Below are positions 1 through 10,847 of a DNA stretch of 64,000 nucleotides, in pieces. Each line of letters begins with the position of its first letter. Positions within the stretch are counted from its first letter, which is position 1. The DNA is taken from NCBI RefSeq assembly GCF_033958435.1, contig NC_134138.1, forward strand, positions 4,228,001 through 4,292,000, given 5' to 3'. This DNA is from Carettochelys insculpta (lineage: Eukaryota > Chordata > Testudines > Carettochelyidae). A program made the position numbers and the translations under genes. The notes under the pieces were generated by a model. That model had not been told where the DNA came from, ran no database searches, and saw nothing but the letters and a program-made list of their open reading frames with translations.

Positions 1-9
1 AATGCTCAG

Positions 10-610
10 TAGGCATCCTTCGATCCCAAGGCATCATGGGTTTGCGCCCCAGTTGGGCTGATTCGAGCAGCGTCTTCTGTGGCTGTGCAATCCAATGCGG
101 GAGTGGCAGTCCTTTCCGCACTGTGAGCAGCAGTAGGCAGATGTCGCTCTGGTATCACGGGCAGGGATCTTCCTGAGGGCTCTCCTGTCTTCCCCTTCCT
201 TCACCAAGGTAGTTTCATACATCGCAAGAGCTTCCTTCACTCCCTGTTCCCAGGCGTTCCTGTCTGAGGCGAGCGAATGCCAGGTGTTCACGCTGATAGA
301 GAGAGCGCTGAGGTCACGCTTGCACGTGTCCTTGTAGAGCAATTTAGATCGCCCTTTCAGCCTCTTTCCAGACGCCAGTTCGCCGAAGAGGAGGTCCTTC
401 GGTATTCGGCCATCCGTCATGCGTGAGACATGCCCCAGCCAGCGCATATGCCTGTGGTTGAGAAGGGGGACCATGGAGGCGGTGCCTGCTCTCTCAAGCA
501 CTGTGCTATCGGGGACCTTGTCCTGCCATGAGGTACCGAGTATGCGCCTAAGGCAGCGCATGTGGAATGTGTTGAGCCTCTGACCCCCTCTCAACCCCCC
601 AACAATGCCC
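10..610 (-). pseudogene. LINE reverse-transcriptase ORF, C-terminal fragment
   Basis: The minus strand reads about 190 codons of the C-terminal part of a non-LTR retrotransposon ORF. Recognisable blocks are RCLRRILG, RWLGHV, DGRIPKDLLFGELASGKR and a terminal Cys/His finger of the form CxxCxxxCHSxxGLxSHxRRxC. It is the same family as the LINE at 1570-5157, and its 3' end (GGATGCCTACT in minus sense) matches that element's 3' end. The upstream RT core is missing. At about 611 it abuts a Penelope-like fragment. The clade is not assigned with certainty; RTE-like or another RT-finger LINE is possible. Confidence 0.8.
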
Positions 611-905
611 ACACACCACGTATATAGGACAGACCGCAGACGCTCTTCGACAAAGAATGAACGGATATAGAGCAGACATTAAACAACTCCAAATACACCA
701 ACCTGTCAGCCCGCACTTTACTGGAGCGGGCCATTCTGTTAAAGACCTGAGAGCTTGTGTGCTACTGAAACGGGACTTTAACGACCGTCTACAGAGGGAA
801 TGCTCAGAACTAACATTCGTATTCAAATTCGACACATTGACACGTGGTTTCAAGAGGGACAGCAACTACCTACCCCATTATAAGGACTCTTTTACCTTTT
901 AAGTG
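611..905 (+). pseudogene. Penelope-like element, GIY-YIG endonuclease fragment
   Basis: The plus strand encodes TTYIGQT, a GIY-YIG-type start, followed by a QRMNGYRADIK helix and the HFTGAGHSVKDL block. This order is typical of the C-terminal GIY-YIG endonuclease domain of Penelope-like retroelements, which nicks target DNA for insertion. Only this domain is present; the RT part lies outside the window or is lost. A homologous, inverted copy lies at 48905-49205 with the RT part attached. It is a fossil fragment. Confidence 0.75.
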
Positions 906-1569
906 CTTGCTTATTTTATCTAACTCTTAACTCCCGCCCCCCGTCCCGCCACCCCTCTGCTCTTCTGATTTGCCAACCTTGATGACGATTTTTGGACCTC
1001 TGGGCTTTATATATTGTGTCTTTTCTGGTCTGGTGATCTTTGCAAAAGCTGAACAGACCTGAGCTGCTGCCCCTGTTTTCAAGCATTCTTCATCCAAAGG
1101 CCAAACCCCCTGGGCTCCCCGTTTAGCTGGTGGGCATTTGGACAATGTGAACAGGCAGGGCCCAGCTCTGCCTCCAGGCTAGAGGTGTGTGAGCCCAGTG
1201 GCTGTAGAGGGGGGTGGGTGGGGGTGGAAGTGGGGAGGTGGCTCTGGTTCCCAGGGAGGCAGTGTTAGAAGGCTTTCCCTTCACCCCGCTCCCACCTCTC
1301 GTCACACAAGCGGAAATCAGGAGATCGGAAGCCCGAGGCAAGTTAGTTCCAAGTGAGTGCACCCCTAGCTCTGCAACCTGGCCAAATCTGCTCCCCAGGG
1401 TTCCTCTGCCAGCCTGACACCCCAGAGCTTTCGTGCTGTCTCGCTTCCCAGCTCAGACACTGCAGAACACCGCGCTGGCCCCATGCCCTGACACCCCCTC
1501 TGATTAGGTCTCACTATACCTGCAGCATGTGCCCTTAGCCACATCCCTTACAGTCACTTCCACTTGGGC
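906..1569. repeat. Non-coding part of the older inverted duplication
   Basis: No gene is seen. The sequence matches, in reverse complement, 47370-47860 and 48780-48905, including a polypurine stretch near 1210-1250. It ends in ACTTGGGC (1562-1569), the left target-site duplicate of the LINE that follows. Confidence 0.6.
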
Positions 1570-1639
1570 GTCCACATGAGCTACTGTGCCTGTGCTGGAA
1601 AGAGGGTGAGGTTCCACAGGATATGCGCAACGCTAACAT

Positions 1640-1867
1640 TGTAACGTTGTAAAGAACAAAGGAGACAGAAGCGACTGCAACAACTACCGTGGAATCTCCC
1701 TCCTAAGCGTCACTGGTAAACTATTCGCTCGCGTCATCCTTGGCAGACTCCAGAAGACTGCTGAGAGGGTGTACCCCAAATCGCAGTGCGGATTCCGAGC
1801 ACAGAGGTCTACTGTTGACATGGTCTTCTCGCTAAGGCAGCTGCAGGAGAAGTGCAGGGAGCAGAGG
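1640..1867 (+). pseudogene. LINE RT fragment, N-terminal to the LTR insertion
   Basis: The plus strand encodes early RT motifs (NNYRGISLLS, then SQCGFRAQRST and FSLRQLQEKC). The frame is broken near 1650 and runs into the solo LTR at 1868. It resumes without loss at 3787, after one target duplicate is skipped. Confidence 0.75.
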
Positions 1868-3781
1868 TGATGAGTCCCTGAATAAGGGAGTACGTGAACC
1901 CCCTGTTTCTTCTATGCCGGGACCCAGATCAAATCCCTGCTACAAACCACAAACCGGTTGTCACCACCTAGGTGAATCTTTTGGGTCTGCATTAGAGCCT
2001 TCTGGAAAGGAGAGGCTGGCAGGAACAATGAGACAAGGACAAGGGTTATAAGGTTAAAAAACAACAAAGTAACTAGGATTTTATTAAAGGACACAACGAG
2101 GTTAGAACTATAACAAGTAGCAGTTCTAAGAGATAAACTTATTTACGCTCTAACGATAGGTACACTTATGTTTGAAACTGTGTCCATTTGTTGGCTTTCT
2201 TTTGGCCCTTGAGTTGGTTTTATTGTACCACAAGGCAAAGGATTTGGTTGTAGGAGCAAAGGTAAAAGGATAGAGGAGTTTAGGAGTGAGGGGTGTTGGG
2301 AGTTTGAAAAATCCCCTCTGTCTCCTTCCAAAGCCGGGGTGGGGGTGCTAAGCCCCACCTCTGTGCAGGGTCAGGTTGCTAGCCTGACCCAAGGGATTGG
2401 TACCCGAGAGCCAGTCTGGACTGTCCCTCTTTTGGGGGGCTCACGGTACTCCCTTAGTGGGTCCAACTAAGTGTACCTGGGAGGCTTATGCTCTTCCTCA
2501 GGTCACTATGGTAGGATTTGACAACTGAGGGCGGCAGGGAGGCAATGCCTTTTCCTGCAATCTATTTAGAGGAGGTGAGTAAGGATGGGGGGAAAAGGAT
2601 AGAAGGGAAAAGGGAAGTTAGAACTTTTGCCTTATTGTTAAACCGTGAAGAGCTGGACAAACTATAACAACTTAAACTTAAACATTAATTCTTAATTAAA
2701 TGTGCTGAGGTCTGGTTAATATAATGAACCCTGCCTGGGGTGTCCAGGCCCGGCCTCAGGGGGTCGGGCCCCCGGGTGCTTCCCTCCCCTCGTCAGAGGA
2801 AGGAACAACGGAGGAGCAACCCCCCGTTCCCTCGCAGAGGGTCCCGATTTCCCAGGTGGGAGTGAACATAGTATATGTATATAGCTATGTTAAGGCAATT
2901 TTACGTGTCCAGTCCGGTTAGGTAAGGTCTAGTCTAGTAAGAGTCCAGTCCAGTGGCGGTGAAGCGTCGATGCCGCAAGATGGCTGGCGGCAGGAGCAAA
3001 GGTGCCGCTGTGATGGCAGGCCCTGGGTTTCAGCAGGCGAGCACGCAGTACCTCACCCTAGTGGTGAGGCCAGGTCGCCGCCCGCCTGATCTACCTCAGG
3101 GCTGCTTGTTGCTCCTCGATGCTAGAGAGCGGTGAGGCGCGATGGTGCAAAGACGCCGCTTCAGGCCGCAAGGCGGCTCAGGGTCCTGTCACCATTGGCT
3201 GAGGTGGCTAGGTGTAACTAGCCAAGCAGAGATTTAGCTCTGTTCAGCACCGCTCAAAGGCGAGTTCTGAGGTGATTTCAGCTCTAAGCCGCAAGCGCGG
3301 CTGTGATTCAGCTCTCTTCGGCTCTTAAGCCTGGCCGGCCTCGGAACTCTCAGCGGTCGCCTCGTGGCCTCGCTGTTTCGTGTCGGGTCAGCAGGATCCT
3401 TGTCTGCAGTACCCAAGGGCCCCGAATGCCAGGAACGGCTTATATAGGTAGAGTTCATACATGATTCATAAGCTAATTTCCATACGAAGGTTCTAGGCAC
3501 ATGTTTTCAAACAGGTCCTCCGAGCCAGGGAAGCTTCTAGAAGCTGCTCACCTGCGCCCAATGAGGAGCCTGAATTTCAAATCCATGATTCTGAGGTGTT
3601 TGTGAGTTCAGGCTACCGGGGAAACCAATTGACACAGAGTGACGGTTACAGGGGGCTGCTAAATGGCAGTCTATGTATCTTTAGAGTCTACCTGCCCTTG
3701 CAATGATATTAAATAAGCCAAAGGCTTGTTTCCCCTGGCCCATGGGGACGATAATGCCCAAAGGGATAAAAATCCCTGACA
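1868..3781. mobile_element. Solo LTR (TG...CA) of about 1.9 kb
   Basis: The block starts TGATGAGTCCCTGA and ends AATCCCTGACA. It is flanked by the 5-bp duplicate AGAGG at 1863-1867 and 3782-3786. TG...CA ends with a 5-bp target duplicate are the hallmark of LTR retroelement or endogenous retrovirus integration. No internal coding sequence is present, so it is a solo LTR left by LTR-LTR recombination. A TATATA motif lies near 3442. At 1914 bp it is long for a solo LTR. The family is not identified. Confidence 0.75.
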
Positions 3782-3786
3782 AGAGG

Positions 3787-5090
3787 AAGCCACTCTACAT
3801 AGCCTTCATCGACCTGAGCAAGGCCTTTGACTTGGTCAGCAGGGATGGTCTGTTCAAACTGCTCCACAAGATAGGCTGTCCTCCACGGTTACTCAAGATG
3901 ATCCAGTCCTTCCACGAAGACATGAGAGGAACCATCCAATATGATGGCTCATTATCGGATGCTTTCAGAATCAGGAGCGGCGTCAAACAAGGATGCGTGC
4001 TTGCTCCGACCTTGTTCGGGATCTTCTTCGCAATCCTCCTGAAGCATGCCTTTGGATCTTCAACAGAGGGCATCTTGCTGCACACAAGATCTGATGGGAA
4101 ACTGTTTAACCTTGCAAGGCTGAAACCTAAGTCTAACGTGCGAGAAGTCCTCATCAGAGACATGCTGTTCGCAGACGATGCTGCTGTAGTGTCTCACACA
4201 GAAGACCAGCTTCAAAAATGCTGGATCAGTTCTCCAAAGCATGCAAGGACTTTGGGCTTACCATCAGCCTAAAGAAGACAAACGTACTCGGTCGGGATGT
4301 TGCTGAATCCCCATCAATCAGCATTGACAACTATACCTTAGAGGTCGTCCACGAGTTCGTTTACCTCGGGTCCACCATCACTGACACCCTGTCGTTGGAC
4401 ACTGAGCTAAATAGGAGGATCTGAAAAGCGGCCACAACTCTGTCCAGACTCAGCAAGAGAGTGTGGAATAACAACAAGCTGAACACTCACACCAAAATGC
4501 AAGTCTACAGAGCCTGCATCCTCAGCACCCTCTTTTATGGCAGCGAGACTTGGACCCTGTATGCCTGCCAGGAAAAGAGGCTGAACGTCTTCCACTTGCG
4601 CTGCCTCAGGCGCATCCTTGGAATATCATGGAAGGACAAAGTGACCAACACCGCCGTCCTCAAGCAAGCTGGAATCCCAACCATGCACACCCTCCTCAGG
4701 CAGCGTCGGCTCCGCTGGCTTGGCCACGTCCACAGGATGAATGATGGAAGGATTCCAAAAGACATCCTGTATGGTGAGCTAGCCTCTGGCAAAAGACCTC
4801 CCGGATGCCCCCAGTTGCGCTACAAAGATGTCTGCAAGAGAGACCTCAGAGAGGTAGACATCGAGCTGGACAACGGGGAAGAACTAGCAGACGACCGCAG
4901 CAGATGGAGGCAGGGGTTACACAAGGGCCTTCAGAAGGGCGAGATGAAGATCAGACAGCTAGCAGAGGAGAAGCGAGCGCACAGAAAGCACACTAAGGAC
5001 TTGCCAGACACCCACCACATCTGCAAGAGATGCAGCAAGGACTGTCACTCTCATGTGGGTCCTCATAGTCACAGTAGACGCTGTAAATGA
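3787..5090 (+). pseudogene. LINE reverse transcriptase, core and C-terminus
   Basis: The reading includes the RT palm motif IDLSKAFDLVSRDGL, the RSGVKQGCVLAPTLFGIFF block and the catalytic-site equivalent FADDAAVV. The connection/thumb region then leads to RCLRRILGISWKDKV, DGRIPKDILYGELASGKR and a terminal CKRCSKDCHSHVGxHSHSRRC finger. It is broken by a frameshift near 4215 and a stop near 4424 (RRI then stop), so it is inactive. It copies its own RNA in related active elements. Confidence 0.85.
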
Positions 5091-5165
5091 AGTCCTCAAT
5101 TGAAACTATAAAGGGCGCGATCCATAGTCTATGCAGACTGAAGGATGCCTACTCTATACTTGGGC

Positions 5166-5686
5166 AAGTCCTGAGACAGGAGGCTTCATCCCACCTCCTT
5201 TGTATCCCACGGGGGAGGGGTCATGGGAGAGGGTGCGTTCCAGCCATGGCCAGGATTTTCTTTAGCTTTCACTGTTGCTTTTGCTGCCCCCGCCCCTCCC
5301 AGCCCTCTTGCCAGTTCTAAATGGGCGTAAATTGACTTCAGTTTGAGAGAGGGAGCCAGGCAGCCTTACAGTGTATACTCATGTATTACATTCCCGCCAT
5401 GGCCCGTACCATGGCCCGTAACCCTGTAACTGCTCTTATCTGTTCCCATGTGCCCAGCAAACCCAGCCAGGCAGACACAACAAGCAGCGTTCCTGTCCTT
5501 TGTTCACATGTAAGTCTTCTGCCAGAAGGAATCGGCAGCACGCAGGGCCGAGTTCAACATCTTGGGGCTCCTTTTCACCCATCTCACACAGAACTGACTC
5601 CAGCCCACACCACGTAGCCTGGGAAATGTACACCCCCGGGCGCCTCGGAGAGGCGATGCTTCCCCACTCGCACGCACAGAGTCTAA
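5166..5686. repeat. Diverged repeat shared with 46960-47350; no gene seen
   Basis: The first ~400 bases match the reverse complement of 46960-47350, with shared blocks around CCCACGGGGGAGG and TGTTGCTTTTGCTG. No coding exon is recognised. The block ends at the Harbinger terminus at 5687. Confidence 0.5.
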
Positions 5687-6114
5687 AGCTGTGTCTACAT
5701 GTGCACGCTACTTCGAAGTAGCGGCACTAACTTCAAAATAGCGCCCGTCGCGGCTACACGCGTCGGGCGCTATTTCGAAGTTAACTTCGATGTTAGGCGG
5801 CGAGACGTCGAAGTCGCTAACCCCATGAGGGGATAGGAATAGCGCCCTACTTCTACGTTCAACGTCGAAGTAGGGACAGTGTAGACGATCCGCGTCCTGC
5901 AACGTTGAAATTGCCGGGTCCTCCATGGCGGCCATCAGCTGGGGGGTTGAGAGACGCTGTCTCCAGCCCCTCAGCTCACTGGTGGCCGCGTGGAGCGGCC
6001 CCTTAAAGGTCCCCTCCCGCTCCCTGCCTCTGCAGGAAGCTGAGGCAACGTGCAGGCTCCAGCCTGCACACGCGGGCAGCCTGCAGCACCCTCAGCCGCC
6101 CCACAGAACGGCGA

Positions 6115-8158
6115 TGGCTGGCCGGAAGCCCCCCCAGCGCCCCCAGGGGACCCCCCCCAAGGGGAGCCAGGGCAGCCAGGCTGGGAAGCGGCAGCGGGGC
6201 CCCTCCTGGACGGAGGCCGAGCTGCGGGACCTGCTGGGGCTCTGGAGCGAGGAGGAGGTGCTCCAGGTAATGGGGAGCAAGAAGCGGAACGCGGATGCGT
6301 TCGCTCGGCTGGCCGACGGCCTAGCTGCCCGGGGTCACCCTGCCTGCACTCCTGACCACGTCAGGAGTAAGGTCAAGGAGCTGCGGCAGGGTTACGCCCG
6401 GGCCCGGGATGCGGCCAGCCGATCTGGGGCCGCCCCCGTCACTTGCCCCTTTTACAGGGAGCTCAGGGACATCCTGGGCTCCCGGCACACCTCCTCCCCT
6501 CCGGCCACCCTTGACACCTCGGCTGATGAGCCCCAGCAGGCCCTGCAGACGGAGTCCGCCCCGGAGGCAAGCCCCGCACCCCGGGGCCCCCCCCCGGAGG
6601 CCACCCCCGGGACATCGCGGCAGGAGGAGGAGGAGGAGGGGGGCTCCTCCTCCGCAGAATCCAGCCTGCAGATCCTCCTCCTGCCATCCTGGAGGAGCAG
6701 CAGGGCCTCTGACCCCCCGGGGATCTCCGGACCGTGGGAGCGGACCCACAGGTAGGTAACCCTCTCTGGTGGACACCCCTGGGCTTGAGGGGCGGGGGTA
6801 AGAAATATGTGTCCTGGGCCCCCCCACATGCTCACATGGCCATGGCCCCAAGGACACCAGGGCCATGGCCCTCACAGCACTGCAGCCATCAGCCCCTTCC
6901 CCCGCCCCCCCCCCGCATGACAGTGCCATGCCCCATCCCCGGGCCAGGGGGGAGCGGAAACTCGAGAGGCCCCCGGGAGGAGGGGGTGGGACACCCCGCA
7001 GCAGCAGCATGTGATGGAGTCGGGGGAATGCAAAAGGGAGACTCAGGCTACATATGAGCCCCAAGAGCTGAATACCTCCCAGGGCCAAAGGAGGATCCTG
7101 GCGCTACAGCTGGCAGGTGACACCTCTGCCCTGAACTAACAGGAGGGAGGAGCCGAGCTGGCTTGGAATTGGGGGGCGAGGGCGGGGGCCACAGGTAGAG
7201 GCTAGGGGAAGGGAGAGCTGGTAGGCAGCCAGCCTGAGGAGGGGGAAAGCTGCATCCCCGAGGGGCCCCCCCTTTGGGTCTTCTCCCCACCACGGGTTGG
7301 AAGGACTGTCTCTTCCGACAGCTGGTGCTGTCACTCCTGGCAGAAACTGGCCATCTGTGGCCTAAGAAACCTCTCCTGCTGTCAGACCCTGCCGGGTGAA
7401 GTGAGAGTCGCTCCCACCAGGGGACGGGATGCAGGGCCGGGGGACCCCTGAACCCCATCCATCACAGCAGCATCTCCCGGGGACGGGGATGGGGAACCTG
7501 CAGCACAGGGCTGGAGGGACAAAGGCCACGGCTCGGGGCCCACACTAACGCCTGTCTCCATTCTTCTTCCCCCCCTCCTCTCCTGTGTCCTGCACCTGCA
7601 CCATCACAAGGACCGGAAGAGAGCGCCGGCGAGGCGTCAGTCGTCCCGGACAGCCCTCCGGGACCCTCGCTCCAGGGCAGCCCCTCGGCCGAGGAACGAC
7701 CGGCCCCGCGGAGGGCTAGACGGCGGACCCCGCGCCACCAACCGCCGCCGGTGATGGACCCCCAGCTGCTGGCCATCCTCCGTCGGCAGCTGGAGGTCGC
7801 GGAGCAGCACCTCCACCTGCAGGAGCGGGCGCTGGCCTGGCGCCAGGAGGCATGGGGGGCCTACATGCAGACATTTAACCGGCTTGTGGACTACCTGGCC
7901 CCCCATGACGCGCCGGCCGAAAGATCGCCCGGCCTGCCCGCTCCTGCAGCCCCATCACCAGCTGCTCCGCCCATCACCGGCCCGTCCGCCGTCGCCCCGC
8001 CACCCACCCGCGAGGGCCAGAGCGCCGAGGGACCCGTGGAGCCACCTGACACTCGCCGGCCCCGATACCTTCTGCTCCAGCCCGCTCCCACCCAGCCGCG
8101 GACCAGGCTGCAGGCGCGGCGGGGCTCCCGGCCAGCGACGCCCAGTGCCGGGCTATAG
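6115..8158 (+). pseudogene. Harbinger Myb/SANT-like DNA-binding protein, copy 1
   Basis: Exon 1 (6115 to about 6752) encodes a Myb/SANT-like domain: GPSWTEAELRDLLGLW, then a basic helix and the ELRQGYARARDAASRSG and CPFYRELRDILG blocks. Exon 2 (7611-8158) encodes a proline-rich stretch and a Leu/Gln/Glu helix (MDPQLLAILRRQLEVAEQH), a possible coiled coil. The donor is ACAG|GTAGGT and the acceptor CACAAG|GACC. In Harbinger elements this protein helps bring the transposase to the nucleus and to the ends. Copy 2 shows that exon 1 should end in phase 1; here one extra C in a C run near 6714 shifts the frame, so exon 2 would be misread. The DNA-binding domain is intact. An in-frame upstream ATG also exists at 5925. 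Confidence 0.8.
7010..7466. mobile_element. Solo LTR inside the Harbinger Myb gene intron (copy 1)
   Basis: The block begins TGTGATGGAGTC and ends ATCCATCACA, with 9-bp inverted ends of the TG...CA type. The flanks carry GCAGCA on both sides, consistent with a short target duplicate. Copy 2 has the same insertion at the same place (55186-55642). It is related to the LTRs at 25191-25548 and 41436-42411. Confidence 0.65.
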
Positions 8159-8574
8159 GGGCGAGGGGCCCGGGACGTGGCCCCCCCCCTTTGTATATAG
8201 TTGCACCCTGTTTGTTTGGCCCCCCCGTTTTCCCCGTCCCCCCCATGTAAATAGTTCTCCCCTTTATCCTCCCTGGTTTCCTTTTTATTATTTATTGCAC
8301 ACTGTTGTTTATTTGCATTGTTTTATTGTTCTACATATTGCTTTGGTTGGACGTTTCTCCCCAGTTTTCTGTTTGTGGTTCACATATTTCTTGTTACATC
8401 CCCAAAAAAACAGTTTCAGAAAGACCAAAAAAAAGTTTACGTTCAGCCACAAGTGCGTGCTGTCATTTGTCCAGGACAAGTGGGAGGGTGGGGCGCTGGG
8501 GTGCTCCATGGTGTGGGCGTTGGGGCAGGAGTGTGGGGGAGGAAGGGGCGGGCAGTAGGGGGCCTGGGCAGCGT

Positions 8575-10041
8575 TCACCCCGCGGCCTGGTCGTCGAAGT
8601 GGGCCCGCAGGGCCTCCCGGACCCGGGTCCCCTCGGGGTCCACCTGCCAACTGGGGGCAGCAGGTGGCTGGACGTGTGCCCTGGCGGCCTCCGCAGCGCA
8701 GCCCTGCAGAAAGGTCTCCCCCTTGCTCTCGACCAAATTGTGCAGGGCGCAGCAGGCACCCACAATCTGGGGGATGTTGTTGGGGCCCGCATCCAGGCGG
8801 GTCAGGAGACATCTCCAGCGTCCCTTCAGGCGGCCAAATGAGCGCTCCACCACCTGGCGCACACGGTTCAGGCGCTCGTTGAAGCGCTCCTGGCTAGCGG
8901 AGAGATGGCCCGTGTAGGGGTGCATGAGCCACGGCCGGACGGGGTAGGCCGCATCTGCGATGATGCAGAAGGGCATGGTGGTGTCCCCCAGAGGGATCTC
9001 CCACTGGGGGATGTAGGTCCCCGCCTCCAGCCGGCGGCACAGGCCTGAGTTCCGGAAAACCCGGGCGTCGTGGGTGCTGCCAGGCCAGCCCACGTAAATG
9101 TCCTGGAAACGTCCCCGGCTGTCCACCAAGGCCTTGAGGACGACAGAATGGTAGCCCTTGCGATTGAGATATCGTCCGCCACTGTGATGCGGGGCGCGGA
9201 TGGGGATGTGAGTCCCATCCAGAGCCCCGAAGCAGCTGGGGAAGCCCAGGGTGGCAAAGGCGGCGATGGTGGCATGTGGGTCCCCCAGCCTCACGAGCCT
9301 GTGCAGGAGCATGGCGTTGATGGCACGCACAACCTGCAGAGAAAGCACATGGGACGGCACCAATGAGGGGTGAGCAGCGTGTACGTGGCCCTGCCCTGCC
9401 CTGCCCTGGCCCCCCTGCCGTGGCCTGCCCTGCTCTGGCCCCCCTGCCCTGCTCTGGCCCCCCTGTCCTGCCCCCCCTGCCCTGCTCTGGCCCCCCTGCC
9501 CTGGCCTGCCCTGCCCTGCCCCCCTGCTCTGGCCTCCCCCCGTGGGTTCGCTTACCTCCATGACGACAGCCCCGACGGTGGCCTTTCCGACACCAAACTG
9601 CTGTCCCACGGATCGGTAGCTGTCCGGAGTGGCCAGCTTCCAGACCGCGATGCCGACCCATTTCTGCACCGTGAGGGCATGCCGCATAGCAGTGTCCTGG
9701 TGCCTGAGTGCGGGGGTGAGCCACTGGCACAGCTCCAGGGATGTCTGCCGGGTCATCCTGAAGTTCCTGAGCTAGGGGTCGTCGTCCCACTCCCCAAGCA
9801 GCAGCCACTCCCACCAGTTGGTGCTGGTGGGGTAGCTCCACAGCCGCTGGCGTGTGAGGCGGAGGATGGAGCGGGGTGCTGCAGGGGTAGGGGTTGAGCC
9901 CTGCTGCCCTGGGGGCATCTCCTCCCCTGGGGCAAGGAGGTGCTCAGCTGCCTCCCGCATGGCATGGGTCAGGGCAAGCCCTGCTCCTGCTGGGAGGGCT
10001 GGGTGGACCTCTAGCTGCTGCTGCTGCTGCTGGGGGTCCAT
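8575..10041 (-). pseudogene. Harbinger DDE transposase, copy 1 (nonsense mutation)
   Basis: The minus-strand gene starts at MDPQQQQQQ (10041). Exon 1 runs to 9556 and exon 2 from 9333 to 8575, separated by a GT-AG intron of 222 bases. Exon 2 keeps the DDE_Tnp_4 signature: FGALDGTHIPIR (first Asp), IADAAYPV (second Asp) and RQVVERSFGRLKGRW (Glu). A TAG at 9772-9774, just after GEWDDDP, breaks exon 1 where copy 2 reads through, so this copy is dead. It would excise and reinsert Harbinger DNA. It converges with the Myb-like gene; the 3' ends lie about 420 bases apart. Confidence 0.88.
9334..9555 (-). repeat. Transposase intron with a short CCCTGCCCTGGCC-type minisatellite
   Basis: About 150 bases (9388-9540) are irregular tandem copies of CCCTG(C)CCTG(CT)CTGGCC. 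The block is spliced out and is also present, with a different repeat order, in copy 2 (53039-53265). Confidence 0.7.
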
Positions 10042-10370
10042 GACTGCGGCGCCCGGGGTCTGTGTGCCTATGGCTCCTCAGACCGCGTGCTGTGCAGGCT
10101 GAGTGTGTGTGGGAGGGGCCCTTTAAGGGAGCAGCTAGCTGTTGCCCCGGAAGCGCTAGTCCGCAGGTTGACCCTGTCTGCAGCTGTGCCTGGTATCCGT
10201 ATTTCGATGTGTGCTACTTGGGCGTGTAGACGTACCCTCGCTGCGCCTATTTCGATGTTGGGCTGAGCAACGTCGAAGTTGAACATCGACGTTGCCGGCC
10301 CTGGAGGACGTGTAGACGCTATTCATCGAAATAGGCTACTTCGATGTAGGCTTCACGTGTAGACGTAGCC

Positions 10371-10847
10371 TCAGTGTAGGAAAGAAACTTTTAATGAAAG
10401 AGGCAGAGAACTCACATGGCAATAGCTTGGGAAAATCCCACACCCAGAGTTCATAACCAACCCTCAAGTAACTGTCCCAGCTCAGATGGATTGAGCAGTG
10501 TCCTTTGCCTCTCAGGCTCACCAGTCCAGTACTGTAAAGATCCAATCCACACACCCAAACTTTCTCTGCACCCCACCTCAAATGCCCCACTTAAGCTCTG
10601 TCCAGTCCGTGCAGGCCCTGACACATCACCCTGATGCACCCCTCATTGAGCCTGAGGCAAGGCCAGACAACCTCTCATTGGTCCCATGTCCTGCTTGCCC
10701 CCCCACTGGCCGTTTGTCCCCTCTATTGTGGCTGGAGGCAAAACCAGCTCTCCATGGCTTGAGCCGCCAGTTCTTCTGCTCAGCTCGTAGCAGTTTCAGC
10801 TTTGGGCCTAACTACAGCACCTACCAAGAAGGAGTCTCACAAAGGCT
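10371..10847. other. No gene recognised
   Basis: Mixed-composition sequence between the Harbinger end and the next repeat. Several short ORFs exist, but none shows a known motif or splice pattern. Confidence 0.4.

Larger units (their letters stand above)
1570..5157 (+). mobile_element. 5'-truncated LINE with 8-bp target duplication, split by an LTR
   Basis: ACTTGGGC occurs immediately before (1562-1569) and immediately after (5158-5165) this block. The inverted paralogous region near 47350 has an uninterrupted site, so the block is an insertion. It carries the RT and C-terminal finger of a LINE in plus orientation and is 5' truncated. A solo LTR (1868-3781) interrupts it. The 3' end reads GGATGCCTACTCTAT without an obvious poly(A) tail. 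Confidence 0.75.
600..5560. repeat. Older inverted duplication, left copy
   Basis: Blocks here recur in inverted order and orientation at 46960-49525: the LINE/Penelope junction near 611 against 49205; 905-1034 against 48780-48905; 1034-1560 against about 47370-47860; and 5166-5560 against about 46960-47350. The copies are visibly diverged, so this duplication is older than the palindrome at 39182-64000. The left copy gained a LINE (1570-5157). At about 1034 it lacks roughly 0.9 kb that the right copy has. Confidence 0.7.
5687..10370. mobile_element. PIF/Harbinger DNA transposon, copy 1 (full length)
   Basis: The left end AGCTGTGTCTACATGTGCACG and the right end ...CACGTGTAGACGTAGCC are terminal inverted repeats. 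Next to them lie subterminal blocks rich in TTCGAAGT and TTCGATGT, likely transposase-binding sites. The flanks are TAA on the left and TCA on the right, close to the 3-bp duplication expected for Harbinger. Inside are two genes running toward each other: a Myb/SANT-like gene (+) and a DDE transposase (-), the standard Harbinger pair. Both are damaged. A solo LTR sits in the Myb gene intron. Confidence 0.85.

Noticed and set aside
6321..7088. 255-codon minus-strand frame in Harbinger copy 1
   Set aside because: Shadow of the GC-rich Myb-like gene on the other strand.
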